Shown: positions 11,639-24,000 of the stretch, in pieces | How positions within the stretch are numbered: the first letter of the stretch is position 1 | How the letters are laid out: each line of letters begins with the position of its first letter | NCBI GenBank assembly: GCA_036898135.1 | Contig: CM072511.1 | Span: 74,844,119 to 74,908,118 of the forward strand | Direction of reading: 5' to 3' | Source: Oncomelania hupensis | Lineage: Eukaryota; Mollusca; Gastropoda; Littorinimorpha; Pomatiopsidae | Length of the DNA: 64,000 nt | Made by a program: the position numbers and the translations under genes | Notes under the pieces: model-generated | Database searches by the model: none | What the model saw: only the letters and a program-made list of their open reading frames with translations | Told to the model about the DNA's origin: nothing

Positions 11639-12357
11639 CTGATATTAAAAGATCATCATTTACCAATATAAGATCATCTAGTGTTGACTTTTGTCCTTCT
11701 CTATGCCTAGTAGGGTTGTTAACTTTCTGTATAAGATATGCATCCCTGATACATTCAATAAATGTATTATTTTTATCTCCACACCATTCACCATCCCATC
11801 TTACATTTGGAAAGTTAAAATCACATATAATCAGAAGTCTCCTCTCTGAAAATCCTTACGGGAAGAGAGGGGACTATAAACTGATAAACATAACATAACA
11901 TAACATAACCAGTAATACAGACTTTGTCGAATTTCTGTATATCTTGATTCTTAAGTAATTCAAATAAAAGTTCGTCATTATCGACTGATGAGTTGGGGCT
12001 TCTATATACACAACCTATGAGTACCCTTTCTCCCTTTCCACCAACAAATGTTCCCCAAACACACTCCTCAAACTTCGTATTTCCCAGCAAACAGTATTCT
12101 TTAGCATTAAGTTTTTTATGAAAATATAGTGCAACACCTCTTTTAGGGTCTTTATTCATGAACAAGTCATAGTTTGGAACCTCATATTCCAAGTCCAAGG
12201 GAACATAAAACTGATTTTTAGCCTTAAATTCTGTAATCCCGATAATATCAGGTTTTAGTTCATCAATCAGATGAAGTAATTCACTTTTTTTATTCAATAG
12301 TGAATCCACATTACTGTACAAAAAATTTGTAGAATGATTAAAACTATTTACATGCAC
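11639..12357 (-). pseudogene. LINE ORF2, N-terminal endonuclease segment, interrupted
   Basis: From the ATG at about 12357 the frame reads an APE-type endonuclease: the N-terminal NVDSLLNK block, then IIGITE with its catalytic Glu, and the CVYRSPNSS block. Near 11906 the GDFNFP block, which is expected next, is split by a short insertion of about 80 bp; the frame picks up again at about 11826 with DFNFPNVRWDG. At 11639 the coding sequence is cut by the 10.3-kb transposon and continues at 1331 with a segment containing SDHDVL, the catalytic Asp-His motif. The endonuclease nicks target DNA for target-primed reverse transcription. Both insertions make this copy inactive. Confidence 0.85.
11826..11906 (+). 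repeat. Short retroposon-like insertion with (CATAA)n tail inside LINE ORF2
   Basis: The insertion splits the GDFNFP endonuclease motif of the LINE. It consists of about 60 bp of body followed by four to five copies of CATAA on the plus strand, resembling the 3' tail of a retroposon. A clear target duplication is not visible. The exact ends are uncertain by a few bases. Confidence 0.5.
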
Positions 12358-12375
12358 CTCAGTATCGGCTCTAAT

Positions 12376-13275
12376 TCAATTCCCCTGCGTCTGTGGAGCT
12401 GCAGCTCCTTGACGCTGGTCAGGTCTAACTTGCCGCTTGACAATTTCAAACTTTCTATAGTCAATGCGAAGATCAGTCTCCCCTTCTTCTTTCCTCATGC
12501 TCATTTCAGCTCTAAGTTGTTTGATTTTTTCTCTCTCCTTTGGTGTATTGTCAGTACTTATAAAAATACGTTCCATGGGAGGTTTGTTTTTATTTAGCTG
12601 GAAAATGCCCTTCAAGATTTGGATTTTTGTCTCTTCACTTCCCACCTCCATTCTCAGCATCCTTGGTTTTACATTTTGCCCTATTCTCAATGGACCCAAC
12701 CTCACTGGGTTTTTTGCCTCTTCAGCCTTCACTTCTGGAATTTGGCTAATCAGTGCTCTTACTCTGTCTCTGTCTTCCATCTTTCTTTCCTCTGAAGTTT
12801 CCTTTGTGCTCTCAGCAAGATTTACAACAATTATGTTCAGCTTCCTTTTTTCCTTCTCTTCTGTCTCACGCAAGTAGTTTTCCACCTTCTTTTCAATAAT
12901 TTGTTCTATGTGTTCCTCCTGGTCATGCCTCATTTCTAATTGTTCAAGTCTCGTGGTCATTGTTTGCAGCAGTTGAAAAATACCATCAAGTTTAGCCTCT
13001 ATTTGTGATTTCACTATCACCTCCTTCTCTCCACACCCATCACAAGTCCACTGAATAGAGCTAGCACCCCTACAACTGTTGAACTGTGCATTAGTCAACC
13101 CACTGCAAGATTTATGACAAAATTCCTTACAGAGGAAACATTGTATGGTTATGTCACCTTGCCCATCATCAATAGCATCATCACATTTCAAACACACCCA
13201 AGGTACATGCCCCTGAGTGTTTTTCTGATTCTTTTTAGTGGCAATTTTTGTGCCACTGTTTTTTCTTTCAGCCAT
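12376..13275 (-). CDS. LINE ORF1 protein with PHD finger and coiled coil
   Basis: This is an intact 299-codon frame starting at an ATG after the LINE leader. Residues 28-81 form a PHD-type zinc finger with the ligand order C28, C31, C46, C49, H54, C57, C78, C81. A charged, heptad-like coiled coil follows at about 90-145, and the C-terminal half is rich in Lys, Glu and Arg. ORF1 proteins of CR1-group LINEs bind RNA and act as chaperones in the retrotransposition particle; PHD-type ORF1s are known in this group. It ends just upstream of ORF2 (start near 12357), the usual bicistronic layout. Function is inferred from position and motif. No frameshift is visible, so this half of the element could be young. 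Confidence 0.85.
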   Translation of the reverse strand: MAERKNSGTKIATKKNQKNTQGHVPWVCLKCDDAIDDGQGDITIQCFLCKEFCHKSCSGLTNAQFNSCRGASSIQWTCDGCGEKEVIVKSQIEAKLDGIFQLLQTMTTRLEQLEMRHDQEEHIEQIIEKKVENYLRETEEKEKRKLNIIVVNLAESTKETSEERKMEDRDRVRALISQIPEVKAEEAKNPVRLGPLRIGQNVKPRMLRMEVGSEETKIQILKGIFQLNKNKPPMERIFISTDNTPKEREKIKQLRAEMSMRKEEGETDLRIDYRKFEIVKRQVRPDQRQGAAAPQTQGN

Positions 13276-14532
13276 TGTTAGTACTAATGTGACCTAGATT
13301 TGAACCAACTAGCCTAGAATCCTGCCAAAATTTGCAATGGTCAATAAATACTAATACTTAGCAGTAACCATCAAAACAAATCAGTATTGAGTTAATGAGT
13401 ATCAGTATAAGCTAGTATAATAGAATCGTAACGAATAGGCCTACCTTCAGTGAGAAGATTAGTAACAACGTTCAAAAACCAGTCTATATGCTCTGAAACC
13501 TATTTAAATTGAAGAATAATATTCTCCAATATAAATTTCATAAATTATACTTAATTCAAATTTATACTATACGCTGCTGCTAGTAATATCCAAAAAAGAT
13601 TGTGTTCAAAGTTGCCCCTAAACAAAAACAGCAGCCATTGATTCACGCATGCGCGGACCAGTAGTGTATGGCATAAATTCTATTTCTTTCAATTTCTTTC
13701 AATTTTCACAACCTATTGCACCTTGCTGGGGCTGTTAGACGCTTTTGTCCGCTTGATCACTTTTCTGCTTTTCATTTTGAGAACTTTCTGGCAAAAATCA
13801 AGCGACTTTTGAGGAAACGAGGCAGCCCACTTCAGCAGGTAATTCGAAGGGTTTCTGAAAGCGACAGCTAGGTGGCAATACTGTCTAGAGTTTTGACCAA
13901 ACATCACTTTTTGTCATTTTTGAAAGTAATTGTTGGCTTTGTTTCAGAAATGGTCCACTTCTAACATGTAATTTTTTGGGGGGGTGGGGGTGGAGAGGTG
14001 GGGTGGGGACGGGGGGGGGGGCGCTACGTTTATTAGTTTTTAAGGTCTTCAACATGAAACATTTGCCATTTAAAATAATAGGAAGGGTGGGGGGTGGGAG
14101 GGGGGAGCCAACTTCGGCCTCAAAATCACAACATCGGTATCCCAACTATATGAGCTACTAATCTAAAATAACGAGCCACTGCCGCGAAAACGGCAAAATA
14201 CGAACCGCTCCCCGAAACCTCGTGCTACTTCCTGTTTGCTTTCTGAAGGTTTTGTCGCTGCATCTGGACTCACAATTCCATTTTCGAGCAGAAAATGTGT
14301 CTGTTACACAAAGTAGATGAAGTTCGAAGGAAATCAGCATTTCCCATGGCTCTGAAATGCGAAAACGCCGCGTGCGATCAAGCCAGTTCGAGATGTTGTG
14401 TCAGGCAAAGACAGCCATAGACTAGTGAAAGTTCTCATGATGTGTTGGAAAATCTTGAAAAACCCACATTGTGACATTGTCAACAAAGGACACGCCCACT
14501 TCATATGGATGAAGAACAGAATGTTGTAGAAG

Positions 14533-14718
14533 ATAAAAAGATTGTTGATTCTGATGTTGACAGTTTTGATGATATGACAGTGCATTGTGAGCCTGCAGGG
14601 AATAGAATAGTAACATGACACTTCTAATAAAAAGATTGTTGATTCTGATGTTGACAGTTTTGATGATATAACAGTGCATTGTGAGCCTGCAGGGAATAGA
14701 ATAGTAACATGACACTTC
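14533..14718 (+). repeat. 94-bp tandem duplication; nearby candidate upstream exon
   Basis: Two copies lie head to tail, starting at 14533 and 14627, each containing GATTCTGATGTTGACAG. The duplication is also present in the right arm (about 47130-47300), so it predates the inverted duplication. The plus-strand reading KKIVDSDVDSFDDMTVHCEP looks protein-like and lies upstream of DUF4806 exon 1, but no clean exon could be drawn. Confidence 0.6.
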
Positions 14719-15053
14719 TTGCTAAAAATATTAGTGTACAAGCTTAGCCAATACATGGACTGAATGTATACATGTGTATATGAAATAATTAAGGAAAAGA
14801 TTGGAGATGATCTACAAGAAGAGAGTCTGGATTTATTATAGGCTGCTAAATCTGCCAATAGCCAGATTAACCCAAACTCTGTATCCAGTCATGCATTAGT
14901 TTAAGTTTGATTCTTTCGGTATTTAATTTTAATCAAGTGACAAGGTTTAGTAATAGTGTATTCAATGGTGTTTTATGTCTCCTGCACCCAGCTCTTATGA
15001 TTTGGTTTCTCTGGTAACTTCTGAACACACTTCTTTTGCCTAGAAGCTAGAAA

Positions 15054-18000
15054 ATGTATGCAATTGTCAACTTCACCGATGAAAACGAAGTCGCAATTAT
15101 CCCCACCAACTGGCACGATGGCAATAGTTGCGCAGTGTGGCCGAACTCCAAAAACTCCCAGAAAATAAACAAAGCTGTGAAAGAACGTCAAGAGCCGGAT
15201 CCTTTATGGCACGCTTACCCTATCAGGGAACTCTTTGTCGATGGTGAGTTCAATTTTGCTTCAGATAAGGCCCACACCAAAAAAATTAATGTCTGTTTAC
15301 GGTATCCCAACCAACCTTATATTTTTGGCCTATATCTGGAAAAAAAAGAAGAAATAAGCCAAAATAATCGCACCCAATGTGAAAGGGGGTTTAGAAAAAG
15401 AAAAAAAAGTAAACCAACTGACCAACAATTTTTTCTCCTATGTTACCGTAAACAGACTTTTTGTTGTTGTTGACCTAATGCATCGCTTTGGTAATTACAT
15501 TATCATAACAGCAACCTATTACTTAGTGAGTCTTGGTTTCTTTGTCTTTTTAGGAAACGTTTAAAGTGCAAGCAGCAAACATTATGCTCACAACACATAC
15601 ACATGTAGGTATATATATAGGATTACGAGAAATGTTCAGCACCCTTAACCGTGTGGGTACAATCCAATCTGATCTAATCCATGTGCCTAAGGAGAGAGAA
15701 GTTATGTATTTAAATTTATGTACTCTTTCTTAGTTTCTAACAATCTCAGTGAATATTTTCGCTGGAAATTATGTTTAGTTTGTCATTTTTATAACGGAAT
15801 GTTTTAGTACCTTGCATTACATTACATTACATGGTTGTTGCTTTAGGTCCAGCGGCAGTACCTTGCAAGTTTATGAGGTTCCCGCAACATATAGACACAC
15901 ACACTCATACGGTGTGACACATTTGTTTAGGAGAACAGTACATGTTTGTTTGTGCCTTTGGGGTTAAAAAAATCCCACTTGAGAGCAATGTGTATGTGTT
16001 TGGTTCCACTTCCAGTAAATAATTGGCATTCCACTAGCAGTAGCAGCTGCCCTATCCAGCGCCTGAAATTTTGGGGTTTGTGCTAGAACTTGTTGGCCCA
16101 GTATGCTTTGACTAGTGAAAAATTAAACCTGTGCTGCAACTTCTATTAACTTGAACTTGAACTTGAAAAAGTCAATGATATAGGCCACTGGCCTTTACAT
16201 AGATCCTAAAAACTGCTAGACTTGCATGCGTGGCAATTAGCTAAATCTAGTAGTGGCATCTCTCCGGGCGGTCCTTCCAGAATACATCCAGCCTGCTTTT
16301 GAAGCAGTCGACAGTGGGGGCTGTAACCACTGTCTCTGGTAGGCTGTTCCATGTGCCAATGGCTCTCTGTGAGAAGTAGTTGCTTCTTAGGTTCAGCCTG
16401 CAGTGCTGCTTAGTCAGCTTCATTAGTGACCTCTGGTTAATTCACTTTTAGCAAACTCAAAGAGTGGTCTGTCAGAATCGTAGAACCCGTGGATGTATTT
16501 AAACACGTTAATCATGTCCCCTCTCAGTCGACGATGTTCAAGGGAGGGCAAACAGAGGGCTCTAAGTCTCTCACTATAAGGTTTGTCTCTGATGCTTGGC
16601 AGGAGCTTGGTAGCACGGCGTTGGACAGCCTCGCTTTCGGCACATAGTGTTTTATGATGTGGCTGCCAAACTGAGTGACCGTACTCCAGGATGGGGCGGA
16701 CCAAGCTCTTATACAGCCGCAGGAACAGATCTTCAGAGAGGAAGTCGAACGTTCTCCTTATAATACCAACAGTTTGATTAGCCTTTGCTGTGGCACTTCC
16801 GACGTGTTGCTTAAAGCTCAAGCTGTTGTCGATGAGGACTCCTAGATCTCTCTCCACCTCGCTTTCCTGCAACGTCACGCTATGGTCCTCCCCATTCCGT
16901 GTTCCTCTCATAAAGTAGCTCGCATCAGACTTCCTGTTACCCAGTTTCAACACATGGCATTTTTCAGGGTGGAAACGTAGAAGCCAATTATCTGACCAAT
17001 TATCTATTATGTGTTGCGCAAGAAAGATATCTAAGCAGCAATGCACCCTGACTTGATCATGTACCTGTGATTGAGGGAAAGTTAAACATCTTTATCATTA
17101 GTACAAAATGTATTATGTATGTATAGTCATATTATGCTATATAAGATTAAAAACCTCTATGCAATAATGCATAACTAACTTTTTTTTTAACAGATGATTT
17201 GGACTATGTACGGCAACGTTTGAACAAGTCTCAGTACGAGTCTGACCTGCAAACATCTGGTGATGAGACACAGGATGATGTAAGACGACCAAAAAGGCGT
17301 AAAACCCGGTAAAATGATTCATTACTTATTGATTCATGTACCCATAGTTTTCTTTTCAACACTTTGTTTATTACGAAATTGATAGAAAATCGCCCTAACA
17401 ACTAAATTTAAATAATAGGTAAGGATAGAGAGATTAATTTGATTTTGTTCTACACCAATTATAAGTTACACAGTATTTTATCAATAGGTGATTCAGCCCC
17501 GATGCTTGAATCTTGATATTTGTAACTCGAATTCGTTTATCCACGCAACTTGTTCACTCAGCAACAAGGCAGGAGTCATCGTATAAGGTTTTCCAACTTT
17601 ATTCATCAAACATCAATAACTGCATACAAGATCGCTTTTAGAAAATCACTACAAAGATCATCCTTAGGACCTTACAAACAGACAATCGAGAAAACGTTAG
17701 AACGTTCCAACATGAGTGACACAATAACACCCAATCAAAATAAAACTCGTCACCGGAACTATTCAATGCCTTGCATCATGTAATGTTTAGATTCGACCAG
17801 CTGTTACCCGTAAGGTCTAGAAGCTTCGATCGATAAGAAACGAGTAATTCCATAAAATTCTCAATATTGACCGACGAAAATTATCAACATTTTGCAAAAC
17901 AAAATTGACAAAAGCTGACTTATTTATCATGTCCAAAAGATGGTTACAGTTTTGAAGAACATTCAGCCCAGAGACTTTGAATTGATAATACTATTACTAA

Positions 18001-21000
18001 TGGAGATCTTCAGCTGAATCGCATGGAATGATGATTCATCTACATTTATCTAATTTTAAACATTTCGCACCTGGTTCCTCCTTCCCCGCCATAAATATTA
18101 AAAGGCAAATTCACCCTGGTTAGACCATGTTAATATGATTGTTATATAATGCCAACATCAGGATTGCATTAATGCATATTTTTTGTGTATTCAATTTCAA
18201 AATTGATGACACATTTTTACAGCACTTGTGCGTAAAACTTGTGCAAAACATCTGCTCAAAATCGCATCTGAATATATTCATCACAATATTGGCACCAATA
18301 TTTACACCATTTTTGATTGACAATACGTAGACATCAAGCAATTTTAAAAGCTCTAAGCACGATCCATGTAACCTTTTTTTTTTTTTTTAAGTTTGGACTG
18401 ACAATCTACTTTATCCAAGCCAGTTTACGCATGCTGATTGAATTATGAGACGGGTCAAACTCGTCTGTCTTACATAGCACTATTGCATGACACTATCATC
18501 CTTTGTTCCAGAACTGATTGAATTTAGAATTAAGATCTGCAACAGATTTTCTATCTTCAATGCAGCATGGCCTTAAAGTCCTATTTAATGCATTTATTTA
18601 ATATTGTATTTTGTTTTAGGCATGCCTTCTTGGATGATGAGGAGCAGAATACTGATGAAGTTATTATTGAACCTACTCCTTCTTCCTGTAAGATCTTATA
18701 AGATTTATAGTTTTTTAGGTTAAAATTAATACTTGAACTTTAGGGGTTGAATTGGATATATTGATATGTTTATAGAACTGTCTGATCGACAGTTAAAATT
18801 ATTACTACTACTAGCATATATAGATAAATATTGTTGATTATGTTTGTTAGAGAGTAGTGTCTATCTAGTTGTTCTTAAGGTTTTATGGAATTTTTTTTAA
18901 AAAATTATAAATTTTTTTGGGTAGCAAATTTGCTTCAGTGTCACGAATATAAACATAATTTATGAATATTTGTTTTGCATAGTGAAGCATTCAATAGCAT
19001 ATATTTACCTTTCATCTGGTTCTATGTAGATGCAGGAAAAGCTTTGCAGAATGTTTTCGTTTGATTAATATTGTTGTAGCAATATCTATATTTCTGGAAT
19101 TGTTTATCACCGAATGAAAGTTCAAATTTGATACCGCGGCGAGCAGCCAGCCTCAGAATGATGTAGATGATTCTATGACGTAACACAGTGTGTATTTTCT
19201 ATGAGGATATGTTTTTGATTGACTAATGATTAGACCTATACCATTCTGGATTGTTCTAAAGTTTTATAGGCCACAATGTACTGTGTTATATATATAGTAC
19301 TTGCCTGTGTGTGAGAGTTTTTGAAAGCAGTTGGTGCTGTTTGTCTTTTGCTGATTAAAGTTGCGGAGATTATACAACGACTATGCCTTGTTTATGAGTA
19401 AACGGGCTGCGTGTATAAAAACTAATACAATTTACACAGATTCAAGCATCGGGGCTGGATATATATTTCACCTGTAACAATCAGTGGTCAGTTAAATAAA
19501 ATAATAGTAGTTGTAATTTGTACCGATTATATATTTCATGTGACTGTCGCTGATGAAAGAATTGCCAACAACTGTAGTCACTAGCAGGGACGATAATATG
19601 AGCTAAACAATTTACATATTGTGTTTAATATAATGTTCTCCCTGCAGATCATCGGTCTCAGACTCCAACCATGACCCAAAGAACTGCAATGCCACTACCA
19701 GTACCACCCCTGTTTACTGCACAGTCTATTCATTGCAGAGATATGTTCTGTCATATGATTTTGATGCTTATTCTTTTTTCGTATACTTTTTCTTTTTCTT
19801 AATCCTTTATTTCCATTTTCACCTATCATGTAACAATATGATTTATGTTAAGACATCCATTTGATTGATTAAGCTCATGGCTTTTTCGGTTCATATGTAA
19901 ATCCAAATGACACTAACATGAACCAGAACTGCCAATAAGTATTGTAGGAAAAAATAAGTTATAATATTTCAACAGGTAAAGACTGATTCGCTCACCCTTA
20001 TGTTCTAGAGTTACTCTGATTCCATACCTATCCTATCCTATCCTGTAACTCGGAGGTCGTAGGGGCACCACAGATGATCGTTTCACCAGCATACTCAGAC
20101 CTGTGCACACTCAAAATGCTCATCAGTAGCAAACAAACCAAATTTCAGTAGTTTTTAAAAATTTTCAATAGCAAGCTGTAACGACCGTTCAAGTAAAAAA
20201 ATCAGAATTTCGGAATTTTAATAGAATTTTAATAAGTAATCCGTATTCTGCTCATGAAAATCGGAGAAAATACGGAAAATCTGTAGATGTGCACAGGTCT
20301 GCATACTCCATCTCTCTCTGTCCTCAGCAACCCTGATGGCTTCGCCCAGTGTCAAAACCAGTCCATTCACGAATGTTGTCCTCCCACCTCTTTTTCTGTC
20401 TCCCTCTTCTTCTTCCCTCCTTGCACTGTGCCTTGCATGCTGGTCTTTGCAAGGCCTGATGATCTGGTGACGTGGCCATACCATTGAGTTTCCGTTTCTT
20501 CACCACTGTGAGCAGCTCATCGTGTTGCCCAATGGCTTGAGTCATGGTCTGTCGAACTTCGTCGTTGGTGATGTGCTGGTTATAGGAAATGCCTAGAAGT
20601 CTTCTGTAGCACCTCATATCCATGCTTTGTATTCTTCGTTGTGGATCTGCTGTGATGGTCCATGTTTCGCAAAAGTATAGGAAGATGGAGATGAGAAGAA
20701 AGCGCAGCACTAGCAGTCTTACATTGGAGTGTAGACTGATGGTCCTGTCTTCCCAAATGGCTTTCAACCTTGCCAGGGCAGCAGTGGTTTGTGCGATCAT
20801 GGAGAGGACTTCCTGTCGGGACACATGGTCTGATACAATGGCTCGCTCCTAAATATTTGAAGCTACTGTGTTGAGTAATTGGCCTTGGACTTTGATGTCC
20901 GTGTTACTTAATGCCATTGGTGTTGTTGGTCATCATTTTGGTCTTCTCTGCACTTATTTCCATCCCATAGCTCTTGAGGTGGTGTCGATCCTCTGTACTA

Positions 21001-24000
21001 GCTGTTCTTGTTCTTCTCCAGCCAATCCACCAATTTTATCTGCAAAACGGAGGTTGGAAAATGCTCTACCCCCTATGATGACTGTGCCCGTGATCTGCAA
21101 GGGCATGTAAAATGATGCGCTCTAGGAAGATAGAGTGTTGGAGAGAGTAGGCATCCTTGATGCACACCGATGGTTGTTCTTAACCAGTTTCCGATAGCGC
21201 TGTTATGGAGGACTGCACTAGTAGCCTTGTCATACAGGCTTTTGATGACTTCAATAATTTTAGGGCTGATGTTGTACACTCTCATAGTTGCCCACAGAGC
21301 TGCATGCCAGACTCAGTCAAATGCCTTCTTGAAGTCTACGAACACATGATATAGATGTTGTTGGTGCTGTAGGTATTTCTCTCAGATCATTCTGTTCAGT
21401 GGTACTTCACCCTGCCCTGACTCCTGCTTGTTCTTCAGCTAGGATTTATTCAGCTTGGGGTTTCAACCTGTTGAGTATTATTTTCAGTAGGACCTTGCTG
21501 GGATGGCGGATGAGGCTGATGGTGTGGTAATTTTCACACTACTGAAGGTTATCGTTTTTTGATGAGAGATGACAAGCGACTGGGTCCATGGTGTAGGCCA
21601 CTCCCCATTCTGCCAGATCTTGTTACAGATAATGGTGAGGGCGTCAAGCATTGCTTCTCCTCTTCTGGATCACACTTGAACTTTTGGATCTGTTTGATAA
21701 ACGAAGTGAGATGAAAAAGAAAAAGAACACCTCACAGGGAGCTGATGCCTACCGAAAAATCAATAATGACATCTGAAAAGGTATGCACACAGCCAAGGAG
21801 AACAGGATAGAAGATCAATGCCAGGAAATAGAGAACAGTTTGAACAAGAACAACAGCAAGAAGGCCTACCAGACTGTGAAGCGGCTGACAAGTGTTAAAC
21901 CCCAAGGTCTCCATGATCCAAAGCAAGTCTGGCATATGCTTTATAGAAGAACAAGAAGTCTTGGACACATGGACAGAGTACTGCTCTGTCCTTTACAACC
22001 ATACACCAAACGGAGACCCATCAGTTCTAGCATGTCCCCTGATTTGGCTCAGAAGAGTCCGCTGGACCTAAAGCAATAACCATGTAATATAATGTAATGT
22101 CCCCAGAACAGAGAAGAAAAAGAAATCCTCTCAATTCTCCGAGAAGAAGTTGAGGCAGCAGTGCAATCGCTGAAGAAAGGGAAGTCAGGGGGAGTGGATA
22201 ACATACCCGCGGAACTGCTTCAAGCAAGAGGAGAAAGATGGAGTACGCTGGTTAAAAGATCATCTGTGGTGCCCCAATGACCTCCTAGTTACAGGATAGG
22301 ATAGGATAGGGATAGTTAAGAGACAGCGTGCTTTCAATCCAACCTTTTCTAATAAAGAGTTATCATAATTTTGTTGAATTGTGTAAAATTGCATGTTTAT
22401 AGCAAAGAAAGACATTCTCTGTTATCCTCTGCCTCCAGTATTTGGAACAGACAAACTGGATTGACAGCGATAAAATAAGATATCAATGCTTATAGGGTCC
22501 AGTGGACTACGAAGTGCCGGATTGGCAGTGCAACCACCCTTGACTCCTTGTGGCAGTTCTCAGCAAGGCAAGACATTTTGATTTTTTTAGTTCTTTGTTT
22601 TTCTTTATTACCATACACGTAAAAATTGTCACTCGTCGGTTTGTTTGTTTGTCACACTTTATGTGTCACACTTTGTGATATTGGCGATTGTGACTGATTG
22701 GTAAAGCCGATTTCTAGAAAAACTTGAGAATATATATCTTGCTAGATGGGATGCGTCATGCACTAGTTTTTAATTCACAAATTTAAAGCACAGAGCCACT
22801 GAGGCTTTTTACACATTTTTGTGTGACAATTTTCCCACACTTTTTGGTTGGGTTTACTGTTTGGGCAGGGATGTCATACACTGAAGACAGTCCTGTCAAA
22901 AACCAAGGCTTGTGACGTTTGAGACCTTTCTTTCATGTAAAATATAATGAGAGTTGTCAATGAAGCAAAGATGAAAGCCTTTCAGATTAGAGCCTCCTTG
23001 CAGTTCTTGCAAACAATATAACATTTAATTGACGCAAAATGTAAAGTGGAAGTCACAACAACAAAAAGGTAATAAAATATCTTTTACAATGTGTGGAATA
23101 ATCCAATTTCTTATATACTAGTACTACTCGCATAAATATAAGGGCCAGTCTCCTATAATGGTTGCTGTTGTTATTATTTTGTTGTCGTCTGTAGTTGACC
23201 AACAATCACAGAAATAAATTGTGGGTTGTACAATTTAGGAGCCTGTTGCATGTGCCAAACAATGAAGTGTTTGGTCCACTCAGATCAGCCAATGAGCGTT
23301 TTACAAACTAGTGAAATATTTCAGATTTATGTGAAATTCAATCTTGTTCGTCTGACCTATCAATATAACTGCAGAAATGTTTATGATTGCATGTGGAAGC
23401 CCTGTCAACACTTTTCTCCAAACATTAGTCACAAGTTAGTTCATTAACTAAGGAAGCTGGAGGAAGGGGGGGGGGGGGAGTGAGTGGTAATCAGGTGCTC
23501 AAACATCGGCCCTAGAACTCAAACTATCCAGAGAGGGTTGAGGCAAAGCCGGTGCAGCTACATGGTTTTGCCATACAGAGTGTCAGGGTGGAGAACAACT
23601 GAATCAAGAAATCTCTGAAATCCGGCCGGGGGCCCAGGGGCAAAGCCCCGGTATTCGCCCCCTGGAAGAAAATGAATTTATGCAATTTTGAAAGTAATTT
23701 AGGGCCTCTCCTGAAAGCAAAAAGCACAAAGTAAACATGAATAGAAACAACAACAACAACAAAAATGTTTTATGCACATGTCTTTCAAAAAAGTTAAGAA
23801 TCTTGATTTGTAGGCCTAACAAAGTTTGAGGTCCACCACTGTTATACACAAACTCCACATTTCCAATTTTACTGGGCACACGTTTGTCTATTTTTTAGCT
23901 GTAAACAGGCAAGAATTTTTATAATTTTAGAGATATTTAGGGGTACGTTAGTAAAAACACTACATCATTGGTTCACCCGTCCCCTATACGCTTAATGTGT

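Larger units (their letters stand above)
1..13658 (-). mobile_element. CR1-like LINE, nearly full length at its 5' end, split by a 10.3-kb DNA transposon; 3' end outside the window
   Basis: Read on the minus strand, this element runs from a 5' leader (about 13276-13658) through a PHD-finger ORF1 and an endonuclease-RT ORF2. ORF2 breaks at 11632 and resumes at 1331. The break is the insertion of the TIR element at 1332-11631, flanked by the 7-bp duplication ATTACAT (1325-1331 and 11632-11638). Apart from that insertion and one short one at about 11826-11906, the ORF2 reading frame looks largely open. The 5' end abuts the left arm of the inverted duplication at 13659. The clade name rests on the PHD ORF1 plus APE-type endonuclease and RT; a relative such as L2 is possible. 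Confidence 0.85.

Noticed and set aside
12334..12877. Plus-strand Ser/Leu/Phe-rich frames opposite LINE ORF1
   Set aside because: They are antisense shadows of the PHD-finger ORF1.
13966..14110. G-rich tracts as a functional quadruplex promoter
   Set aside because: Long homopolymer G runs are present in both arms, but there is no linked start site; simple repeat is the safer call.
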